The notes under the pieces were generated by a model. The model did no database searches and was not told the origin of the DNA. It saw only the letters and a list, made by a program, of their open reading frames with translations. A stretch of 64,000 nt of DNA from Cognatiluteimonas weifangensis (lineage in GTDB: Bacteria > Pseudomonadota > Gammaproteobacteria > Xanthomonadales > Xanthomonadaceae). Shown here piece by piece: positions 36,701 to 44,249 of this stretch. Numbering within the stretch: the stretch's first letter is position 1; every line of letters starts with the position of its first letter. The stretch spans positions 1 through 64,000 of the forward strand of contig NZ_QVPD01000005.1 in the NCBI RefSeq assembly GCF_003416885.1, in the 5' to 3' direction. The position numbers were made by a program, and so were the translations under genes.

Positions 36701-36706
36701 TTCTGA
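33704..36706 (+). CDS. TonB-dependent outer membrane receptor (Oar-like, carboxypeptidase-regulatory N-domain)
   Basis: A 1000-residue outer membrane transporter. A signal peptide ends near VLAQ (residue 30). A carboxypeptidase regulatory-like domain (about 33-105) precedes the plug ([58 protein letters not shown]). The rest is a 22-strand-type beta-barrel ending in aromatic [10 protein letters not shown], the usual Bam signal. Oar-type receptors typically import oligomers such as peptides. Its third-position GC is lower than that of the flanking genes. A good ribosome-binding site (GGGGGAGAGG) precedes the ATG. Confidence 0.93.
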   Translation: [1000 protein letters not shown]

Positions 36707-36715
36707 TGCCCCCCT

Positions 36716-36749
36716 CGGCGGCCCGTTGACGACGGGCCGCCGCTTTTTT
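36716..36749 (+). terminator. Rho-independent terminator after the TonB receptor
   Basis: A perfect 11-bp stem (36716-36726 with 36732-36742), a five-base loop and a C followed by six T (36744-36749). It should end most receptor transcripts, so lysA and the downstream peptidase genes depend on read-through or on a promoter in 36750-36834. Confidence 0.92.
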
Positions 36750-36834
36750 CGGGCAACGACCACGGACGGCGCATGCGCCGTCCTCTTGCGCGCGATGCCG
36801 GCAGCGGCACCGCCGCCGATGGCATGGCGAGGCG

Positions 36835-38154
36835 ATGACCCTGGATCCGCAGAACAACCACCCCCGCGCCGAAACCGGCGACCCCGGCGCGGGCGAGGGC
36901 GGCGCGCGCACGGCCGCAACCGTCGAGGGCGTCGACCTGCAGGCGCTGGCGGCGCGCGAGGGCACGCCGTTGCACGTGTACTCGGCGACCGCGATCCGGC
37001 AACGCATGGCCAGCCTGCAGGCGGCCCTGCAGGGCCTGGATGCGCTGGTCTGCTACGCGGTCAAGGCCAACAGCAACGGCGCGATCCTGCGGCTGCTGGC
37101 GGAGCAGGGCGCCGGCGCCGACATCGTGTCCGGCGGCGAGTTGTGGCGTGCGCTGCGCGCCGGCATCGCGCCGGAGAAAATCGTGTTTTCCGGGGTCGGC
37201 AAGCGCGAGGACGAGATCGTGCAGGCGCTGGACGCCGGCATCGCCCGCTTCAATGTCGAGTCGCGCGCCGAGCTCGACCTGCTGCAGCGGCTGGCGCAGG
37301 CGCGCGGCACCGTCGCGCGCGCGGCGGCGCGGATCAATCCGGACGTCGACGCGCACACCCACGCCAAGATCTCCACCGGCAAGTCGGAGAACAAGTTCGG
37401 GGTGTCGATCGCCGAGGCGCGGTCCTGGTTCGAGTCCGCGGCGCAGCGCCCGCACGTGCGCCTGGACGGGCTGCACATGCACATCGGTTCCCAGATCCTG
37501 CAACTGGCGCCGATCCGCGAGGCGTTGCGGCGGCTGGCGCGTTTCTGGCGCGAGCTGGAGGGCGCCGGTCACCGCGTCGCCAGCATCGATGTCGGCGGTG
37601 GCCTCGGCGTGCGCTACCGCGCGGGCGAACAGGCGCCGGCGGCGACCGCCTACGTCGCCGAGATCCGCGCCGCCCTGGCCGGCTACGAGGGCCTCCTCGT
37701 GCTCGAGCCCGGCCGCTGGCTGGTGGCCGAGGCCGGCCTGCTGCTGACCCGCGCGCTGCTGACCAAGCACGGCGAGCAGCGCGATTTCCTGGTGGTCGAC
37801 GCGGCCATGAACGACCTGCTGCGGCCCAGCCTGTACGACGCCTGGCACGACATCGTGCGGCTGGGCGACAACGGCGGACGCGAGATCGTGGCCTACGACG
37901 TGGTCGGCCCGGTGTGCGAAACCGGCGACACTTTCGCGCTCGCGCGCACCCTGCCGCGCTGCGAGGCCGGCGACCTGCTGGCAATCGCCGCCACCGGTGC
38001 CTATGGTGCGTCGATGGCATCGACCTACAACTCGCGGCCGCTGGCCGCCGAGGTGCTGGTCGACGACGGCCGCCACGTCGTGGTGCGACGGCGGCAGACG
38101 CTGCAGGAAATGGTTGCGGGCGAACGCTCGCCGGGGGAGTGGCAATGGACATGA
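36835..38154 (+). CDS. lysA: Diaminopimelate decarboxylase, stand-alone
   Basis: A 439-residue PLP enzyme of the alanine racemase-like fold. The PLP lysine lies in CYAVKANSNG; HMHIGSQI, SIDVGGGLGVRY and EPGRWLVAEAG bind PLP phosphate; VVGPVCETGDTFA supplies the cross-dimer Cys and TGAYGASMASTYN the substrate Tyr. It converts meso-diaminopimelate to L-lysine. Most xanthomonads carry a separate aspartokinase-decarboxylase fusion for biosynthesis, so a copy inside a peptidase cluster may serve DAP freed from muropeptides (inference). Its stop overlaps the next start region. Confidence 0.9.
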   Translation: MTLDPQNNHPRAETGDPGAGEGGARTAATVEGVDLQALAAREGTPLHVYSATAIRQRMASLQAALQGLDALVCYAVKANSNGAILRLLAEQGAGADIVSGGELWRALRAGIAPEKIVFSGVGKREDEIVQALDAGIARFNVESRAELDLLQRLAQARGTVARAAARINPDVDAHTHAKISTGKSENKFGVSIAEARSWFESAAQRPHVRLDGLHMHIGSQILQLAPIREALRRLARFWRELEGAGHRVASIDVGGGLGVRYRAGEQAPAATAYVAEIRAALAGYEGLLVLEPGRWLVAEAGLLLTRALLTKHGEQRDFLVVDAAMNDLLRPSLYDAWHDIVRLGDNGGREIVAYDVVGPVCETGDTFALARTLPRCEAGDLLAIAATGAYGASMASTYNSRPLAAEVLVDDGRHVVVRRRQTLQEMVAGERSPGEWQWT

Positions 38155-39392
38155 CAGGATCCGCGGGCCGGATCGCCGCGGTCGCGCTGCTGGCGACGCT
38201 GCTCGCCGGTTGCGCGCACGCCCCGGCCGCCGGCCGGGACGTACCGTTGACGCTGGACACCCACGTCGACATCCCGTCGGACTACATGCGCGCGCCGCGC
38301 TTCGACGTCGGTGGCGACAGCGCGCTGCAGGTGGACCTGGGCAAGATGGAACGCGGCGGGCTGGACGCCGCGTTCTTCGTGATCTACGTCGGCCAGGGGC
38401 CGCTGACGCCGGCCGGGTACGCCGACGCCGTGGCCCAGGCCGAGCGCAAGTACTCGGCGATCGAATCGATGCTGCAGCGTTATCCGGACCGCATCCGCGC
38501 CGCGACCACGCCGCAGCAGGTGCGCGACAACCATGCCCGCGGCGTGCTGTCGGCGCTGATCGGGATCGAGAACGGCTACTCGCTCGGCCACGACCTGGCG
38601 CGCCTGGACGCCGCCTACGCCCGCGGCGCGCGTTACCTGGGGCTGGTGCACGTCGGCAACAACGACCTGTGCAGCAGCTCGATGCCGGACACCGAGCACG
38701 GCGAGCCGGCGATGGGCAGCCCGGACGACGCGGGCATGAGCGACTTCGGCCGCGCCGCGGTCGCGCGCGCCAATGCGCTGGGGATGCTGGTGGACGTCTC
38801 GCACGCCTCGGACGCGTGCGTGCGCGATGCGCTGGCGGCCTCGCAGGCACCGATCATCGCCTCGCATTCCTCGGCGCGGGCGCTGGTCGAGCACCCGCGC
38901 AACCTGCCCGACGCCCTGCTGCGCGCCATCGCCGCCAAGGGCGGCGTGATCCAGGCCGTGGCCTACAAGGAATTCCTCAAGCACGACCCCGGCCGCGCCG
39001 CCGCCGAGAAAGCGCTGCAGGCGCAGGTCGCGCGCCAGGCCGGCGATGCCGAATACGACAGCGACAGGCACGACGGCCTGCCGGCGATGGCCGCAGGCAT
39101 GGCGCGGATCCAGCAGCAGTATCCGCTGGCGACGCTGGACGATTATCTCGACCACATCGCGCACATGGTGCAGGTGGCGGGCATCGACCACGTCGGCATC
39201 GCCTCGGACTTCGACGGCGGCGGCGGCATCACCGGCTGGATGGATGCCTCGCAAACGCGCAACGTCACCGCCGGGCTGCGTGCGCGCGGCTTCGGCGAGG
39301 CCGATATCGACAAGCTCTGGAGCGGCAATCTGCTGCGGGTGTGGCAGGCGGCGATCGACGCGGCCGCGCGCGGGCCCGGGGACGCGCCATGA
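38145..39392 (+). CDS. Lipoprotein membrane dipeptidase (peptidase M19)
   Basis: A 415-residue zinc dipeptidase with a lipoprotein signal (lipobox LLAGC, Cys23). Metal ligands are visible: His40 and Asp42 in LDTHVDIP, Glu in LIGIENGYSL, His residues in LVHVGNNDL and IIASHSSAR, and Asp in GIASDFDGGGG. M19 enzymes cut dipeptides with broad C-terminal stereochemistry, including L-D dipeptides. It overlaps lysA by ten bases and the next gene by four (ATGA), so translation is coupled. Confidence 0.92.
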   Translation: MDMTGSAGRIAAVALLATLLAGCAHAPAAGRDVPLTLDTHVDIPSDYMRAPRFDVGGDSALQVDLGKMERGGLDAAFFVIYVGQGPLTPAGYADAVAQAERKYSAIESMLQRYPDRIRAATTPQQVRDNHARGVLSALIGIENGYSLGHDLARLDAAYARGARYLGLVHVGNNDLCSSSMPDTEHGEPAMGSPDDAGMSDFGRAAVARANALGMLVDVSHASDACVRDALAASQAPIIASHSSARALVEHPRNLPDALLRAIAAKGGVIQAVAYKEFLKHDPGRAAAEKALQAQVARQAGDAEYDSDRHDGLPAMAAGMARIQQQYPLATLDDYLDHIAHMVQVAGIDHVGIASDFDGGGGITGWMDASQTRNVTAGLRARGFGEADIDKLWSGNLLRVWQAAIDAAARGPGDAP

Positions 39393-40975
39393 GCCGCCTG
39401 CTCGTACTGGCGCTACTGCTGGCCGCGGGCACGGCCGCTGCCGGAACCAGCCCCGCGCCGGGGCCGGCGCAACGCGCGCCGGCGTACCTGGTGGACGAGG
39501 CGGTCGAAGCCGCGATCGCCCGCTACCGCCTGCCCGGCATCGCCGTGGGCGTGATCGAGGACGGCCAGGTCGTCTACGCGCGCGGCTTCGGCGAGACCGT
39601 CGCCGGCTCCGGCGATCCGGTGACCACGAAGACGCTGTTCAAGATCGCCTCCAACAGCAAGGCGATGACCGCCAGCGTGCTGGCGCGGCTGGTGCAGGCC
39701 GGCAAGCTGCGCTGGGACGACCCGGTGACGAAGTACCTGCCGGACTTCGCGATGCACGATCCCTGGGTGACGCGGCACATGACCGTGGGCGACCTGCTGG
39801 TGCACAACAGCGGCCTGCCCGAAGGCGGCGGCGACCTGATGCTGTGGCCGGAGCCGAACCTGTTCACCCGCGCCGACATCGTCCATGGCCTGCGCCACAT
39901 CAAGCCGGCCTACGGGTTCCGCGCCGGCTACGCCTACGACAACCTGCTGTACGTGGTCGCCGGCGAAGTGGCCGCGGCCGCGGGCGGCGCCTCCTACGAG
40001 GAGCTGGTGCGACGCGAGCTGTTCGCGCCGCTGGGCCTGGGCGGCTGCCGCGTCGGCGAGTTTTCCCGCGCCGACGCCGGCAGCCTCGCCCAGCCGCACC
40101 GGCGCGAGGGCGAGGGCAACGTGGTCATGCGCGAGGACGGCGCCGTGGTTCCGGCGATCACCTCGGCCGCGGCCGGCGGCATCCGCTGCGGCCTGGACGA
40201 CATGCTCGCCTGGGCCCGCAACTGGCTGGCGCCGACGCCGGCGCAGCTGCGGTGGCTGGGCCCGCAGCAGCGCGCGGAGCTGTGGAAGGCGCGCACGCCG
40301 ATGCCGATTTCGCAGTTCCGCCGCGAGATGGACGACACCCATTACTACGCCTACGCCTACGGCTTCCGGGTCGCCGACGCCGACGGCGAATGGACCGTCT
40401 CGCACACCGGCACGCTCGGCGGCATGTACTCGATGATGATGCTGTTGCCGGACCGGCAGTCCGGCTTCGTGTTCATGATCAACGGCGACGGCGGCACCGC
40501 GCGCACGGTGCTCGGCGAGGTGCTGCTCAAGCTGTTCACCCAGCCCGACGACGAGCGCGGCTTCGATAATTTTGCCGATGCCGTCGAGCGGCCGGCCGCT
40601 CCGTCGCCGGCGGCTGCAGCGCAGCCGGCGCCGGTCCCGGACATCGCTGCGCGCAAGCCGGTTGCCGCGGCCCGGCTGCAGCCCTGGCTCGGCCTCTGGC
40701 GCGATCCGTGGTTCGGCGATGTCCGCATCTGCCCGCGGGGCGATGGCGTGGAATGGCGCTCGGCGAAGTCGCCGAAGATGCACGGCACGATCGGCGAGCT
40801 GGGCGGGCGCTACCTGCTGCACTGGGACGACGTCGCGGTCGACCTCGACGCCTGGCTGGAATTCGCCGGCAGCGGCGATGCGCGCACCCTGCGCATGGCC
40901 AAGCTCGATCCGCAGGGCGATTTCAGCTCCGATTACGAGGACCTCGCGTTCGTCCGGGTGGGCGACTGTGACTAG
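39389..40975 (+). CDS. Exported serine hydrolase, class C beta-lactamase fold with DUF3471-like tail
   Basis: A 528-residue protein with an N-terminal signal peptide (about 1-18). The penicillin-binding fold has Ser88-x-x-Lys91 (ASNSK), Tyr183-Asp-Asn185 and an HTGTLGG triad. A Pro/Ala linker (about 405-428) leads to a C-terminal beta domain of DUF3471 type (WLGLWRDPWFGDVRIC). Relatives are D-aminopeptidases, esterases or DD-peptidases rather than true beta-lactamases. It sits between a dipeptidase and a VanX fusion, which supports action on D-amino acid peptides. Confidence 0.88.
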   Translation: MSRLLVLALLLAAGTAAAGTSPAPGPAQRAPAYLVDEAVEAAIARYRLPGIAVGVIEDGQVVYARGFGETVAGSGDPVTTKTLFKIASNSKAMTASVLARLVQAGKLRWDDPVTKYLPDFAMHDPWVTRHMTVGDLLVHNSGLPEGGGDLMLWPEPNLFTRADIVHGLRHIKPAYGFRAGYAYDNLLYVVAGEVAAAAGGASYEELVRRELFAPLGLGGCRVGEFSRADAGSLAQPHRREGEGNVVMREDGAVVPAITSAAAGGIRCGLDDMLAWARNWLAPTPAQLRWLGPQQRAELWKARTPMPISQFRREMDDTHYYAYAYGFRVADADGEWTVSHTGTLGGMYSMMMLLPDRQSGFVFMINGDGGTARTVLGEVLLKLFTQPDDERGFDNFADAVERPAAPSPAAAAQPAPVPDIAARKPVAAARLQPWLGLWRDPWFGDVRICPRGDGVEWRSAKSPKMHGTIGELGGRYLLHWDDVAVDLDAWLEFAGSGDARTLRMAKLDPQGDFSSDYEDLAFVRVGDCD

Positions 40976-42686
40976 CGTCCGTGCCGGCGTCGCGGCGTTG
41001 CTGCTGATCGCGGGCGGCGTGGCGACGGCCGCGGACGCGCCGCTGCTGTCGCCGGCCACCACCATGGAGCAGGCGGGGATGGTCGATGTCCGCAGCCTGG
41101 TGCCCGACCTGTCGCAGCAGATCGCCTACGCCGGCCGCGACAACTTCGTCGGCGCGCCGGTGGACGGCTACGCCGCGCCGCGCTGCTATCTCAAGCGCGA
41201 AGCGGCCGCAGCGCTGGCCCGGGTAGAGCATGCGTTGCGTGCGCGCCACCAGCGCCTGCGCGTGTTCGACTGCTACCGGCCGGCGCGCGCGGTGGCGCAT
41301 TTCGTGCGCTGGGCCGGGGATCCGGCCGACCAGCGCACCAAGGCGGCGCATTACCCGGACCTGGACAAGTCGCAGCTGCTCGGCGCCTACATCGCGCCGG
41401 TTTCCGGGCACAGCCGCGGCGCCACCGTCGACCTCACCCTGCTGCAGTGCGACGCGCAGGATGCGGACTGCCGGCCGCTGGACATGGGCACCGACTTCGA
41501 CTATTTCGGCACGCGCGCCAACACCGCTTCGCCGCAGGCGACCGCGGCGCAGCATGCCAACCGCCGGCAGCTGCTCGACGCGATGGCGGCGCAGGGCTTC
41601 GCCAACTATCCGCTGGAGTGGTGGCACTACACGCTGCAGCCGGAACCCGCGCCCGGCGTCCTCTACGATGTTCCCGTCACCGCTTCGGAGGCGCCGATGC
41701 CGCAGGCCCGGATCGACCGTCTGATGCAGCGCTACGAGGGCGACGTGCCCGGCGCTGCGCTGCTCGTGCTCCGCGACGGCGAGGCGCTGGTGCGCCGCGG
41801 GTACGGCCGTTCCGACCTGGAGGCGGGCGTCGAAGCCGGCCCGGCCACGACCTACCGCCTGGCCTCGGTCAGCAAGCAGTTCACTGCCGCCGCGATCCTG
41901 CTGCTGGCGCAGGACGGCCGGCTCGGCCTCGACGATCCGGTGCGCAAGTGGTTGCCGTCGCTGCCGCCGGCCGCCGCCGCGATCACCCTGCGCCAGCTGC
42001 TCACCCACACCTCCGGCCTGATCGACTACGAGGACCTGATGGGCGCGGACTGGCCGGGCCAGATCCGCGACGCCGGCGTGCTCGCGCTGCTGGAGCGCGA
42101 AGACCGGCTGTACTTCCCGCCCGGTTCGGCCTACCGCTACAGCAACGGCGGCTACGCGCTGCTGGCGCTGGTGGTGGAGCGCGCTTCGGCGATGCCGTAT
42201 CCGGATTTCCTGCGCACCCGCATCTTCGCGCCGCTGGGCATGCACGACAGCCTGGCCTACGTCGCCGGCGGGCCGGCGCCGCCGCACCGCGCCTTCGGCT
42301 ACAGCCAGATCGACGGGCGCTGGCAGCGCACCGACCAGAGCCCGACCAGCGCGGTGCTCGGCGATGGCGGCATCTACGCATCCATCGACGACCTCGCGCG
42401 CTGGGACGCGGCGTTGTACGACGACCGCCTGCTCGACGATACCTCGCGCGCGCTCGCGTTCGCGCCGCAGGTGCGGGTGGTCGGCGAGCCCTACGAAGCG
42501 GGGTACGGGTTCGGCTGGCGGATCACCGGCGACACGCTGTGGCATTCCGGCGAAACCATCGGCTTCCGCAACGTGATCGTGCGCTGGCCGCGACAGCGTC
42601 TGACCGTGATCCTGCTCAGCAACCGCGACGACCCGGAACCCTATCGCACGGCGCTGGCGGTGGGGGAGCTGTTCCTGACGCCCTGA
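40968..42686 (+). CDS. Fusion of VanX-type D-Ala-D-Ala dipeptidase (M15D) and class C serine hydrolase
   Basis: A 572-residue exported protein starting at GTG 40968, eight bases before the end of the preceding gene. After a signal peptide (about 1-22) comes a full VanX-like domain (about 35-236): Arg104 in RVFDCYRPARA, His148 and Asp155 in SGHSRGATVDLTL, and Glu217 and His220 in EWWHY, the zinc and catalytic residues of M15D. A second domain (about 245-572) is a serine beta-lactamase fold with Ser300-x-x-Lys303, Tyr391-Ser-Asn393 and HSG at 526-528. Both active sites appear intact. No frameshift or stop separates them. Confidence 0.88.
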   Translation: MTSVRAGVAALLLIAGGVATAADAPLLSPATTMEQAGMVDVRSLVPDLSQQIAYAGRDNFVGAPVDGYAAPRCYLKREAAAALARVEHALRARHQRLRVFDCYRPARAVAHFVRWAGDPADQRTKAAHYPDLDKSQLLGAYIAPVSGHSRGATVDLTLLQCDAQDADCRPLDMGTDFDYFGTRANTASPQATAAQHANRRQLLDAMAAQGFANYPLEWWHYTLQPEPAPGVLYDVPVTASEAPMPQARIDRLMQRYEGDVPGAALLVLRDGEALVRRGYGRSDLEAGVEAGPATTYRLASVSKQFTAAAILLLAQDGRLGLDDPVRKWLPSLPPAAAAITLRQLLTHTSGLIDYEDLMGADWPGQIRDAGVLALLEREDRLYFPPGSAYRYSNGGYALLALVVERASAMPYPDFLRTRIFAPLGMHDSLAYVAGGPAPPHRAFGYSQIDGRWQRTDQSPTSAVLGDGGIYASIDDLARWDAALYDDRLLDDTSRALAFAPQVRVVGEPYEAGYGFGWRITGDTLWHSGETIGFRNVIVRWPRQRLTVILLSNRDDPEPYRTALAVGELFLTP

Positions 42687-42827
42687 CGCGCGCGGGCCGG
42701 CTGCAGCCGGAGGCGCCGCCTGTACCATCGGCACGCAGCCAGGCCATCCGCGCCGTACGGGCGGATCGCCGGATCGCGCGATGCTGCGCCTGCGATCGTC
42801 TTCCGCAGTCGCAGGAGCCTGCCATCC

Positions 42828-44249
42828 ATGTCCGTCGCGCTGGTCTGGTTCCGCAACGATCTGCGGCTGGCGGACAACCCGGCACTGCAGGCCGCGCTGC
42901 GCGCGGGGCTGGCCCCGGTGCCGGTGTACGTGCATGCGCCGGAAGAGGAGGGCGAATGGCCGCCGGGGGCCGCCTCGGACGCCTGGCGGCAACGGTCCCT
43001 GATGGCGCTGGATGCGGACCTGCGCGCCCGCGGCTCGCGCCTGCACCTGTATCGCGGCCCGAGCCTGGACACGCTGCAGGCCGTGGCCGCGGCGACCGGC
43101 GCCGAAGCGGTGTTCTGGAACCGGCGTTACGAGCCGGCGGTCGAGCAGCGCGACGCGCGGATCGGGCGTGCCTTGCGCGCACAGGGCCTGCGTGCGGAGA
43201 GCTGCAACGGCAGCCTGTTGTTCGAGCCGTGGGAGCTGGCCACCGTGGCCGGCGATCCGTATCGGGTGTTCACCCCGTTCTGGCGTGCGGCGCTGGCGCG
43301 CTGGCGGCCGCAGGCCTGCGTCGCGGCGCCCGCGACGCTGGCGGTGCCGGCCGCCGGCGATGCGATGCCGCCGCCGGGCGTGGCGCTGGAGGCGCTGGGG
43401 CTGGCGCCGGCACGCGGCTGGGACCGCGGTTTCTGGGACCACGGGCGCCCCGGCGAGGCCGGCGCGCAGGCCGCGCTGGTGCGCTTCGGCACGGACGCGC
43501 TGGCCGGGTATCCGCTCGCCCGCGACCGGCCCGACCTGCCCGGGAGCTCGCGCCTGTCCGCGCACCTGCACTTCGGCGAGATCGCGCCCTGGCGCGTCGT
43601 CCATGTGCTGGCGCAGGCCGAGGGCGCCGCGGCGGCCGCGCTGCCCGCCTTCGTCCGCCAGCTGGGCTGGCGCGAGTTCGCGCACCATGTGCTGCACCAC
43701 TTTCCGCACACGCCGCAGCGCAACTTCAATCCGCGCTTCGACGCTTTCCGCTGGGCCGAGCCCGCGGCGCGGCTGCTGCGGGCGTGGCAGCGCGGGCGCA
43801 CCGGGATCCCGATCGTGGATGCCGGGCTGCGCGAGCTGTGGGCGACGGGCTGGATGCACAACCGCGTGCGCATGCTGGTGGCCAGCCTGCTGAGCAAGCA
43901 CCTGCGCGTGCACTGGCTGCATGGCGCGCGCTGGTTCTGGGACACGCTGGTGGACGCCGACTTGGCCAACAACACGCTGGGCTGGCAGTGGGTCGCCGGC
44001 ACCGGGGTGGACGCGGCGCCGTATTTCCGCGTGTTTAATCCGGTGCTGCAGGCGCGCCGGTTCGATCCGCAGGGCGCCTACATCGCGCGCTGGGTCCCGG
44101 AGCTGGCGGCATTGCCGGCGGCGCTGCGGCACGAGCCGTGGCGCGATCCGGCGGCCACCGCCGGGCGTTATCCGCGCCCGATCGTCGACCTCGCGGCCGG
44201 CCGCGCGGCGGCGCTGGCCGCCTATGCCGAAGGCGGCGTCCGCGGTTGA
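42828..44249 (+). CDS. phrB: Deoxyribodipyrimidine photo-lyase (class I)
   Basis: A 473-residue FAD-dependent DNA repair enzyme that splits pyrimidine dimers with blue light. The N-terminal alpha/beta antenna domain begins ALVWFRNDLRLADNPAL. The catalytic helical domain contains PGSSRLSAHLHFGEIAPW, QLGWREFAHHVLHHFP, GRTGIPIVDAGLRELWATGW and NRVRMLVASLL with the usual Trp electron relay. Its last 28 bases overlap the end of the convergent P-type ATPase gene. Confidence 0.95.
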   Translation: MSVALVWFRNDLRLADNPALQAALRAGLAPVPVYVHAPEEEGEWPPGAASDAWRQRSLMALDADLRARGSRLHLYRGPSLDTLQAVAAATGAEAVFWNRRYEPAVEQRDARIGRALRAQGLRAESCNGSLLFEPWELATVAGDPYRVFTPFWRAALARWRPQACVAAPATLAVPAAGDAMPPPGVALEALGLAPARGWDRGFWDHGRPGEAGAQAALVRFGTDALAGYPLARDRPDLPGSSRLSAHLHFGEIAPWRVVHVLAQAEGAAAAALPAFVRQLGWREFAHHVLHHFPHTPQRNFNPRFDAFRWAEPAARLLRAWQRGRTGIPIVDAGLRELWATGWMHNRVRMLVASLLSKHLRVHWLHGARWFWDTLVDADLANNTLGWQWVAGTGVDAAPYFRVFNPVLQARRFDPQGAYIARWVPELAALPAALRHEPWRDPAATAGRYPRPIVDLAAGRAAALAAYAEGGVRG

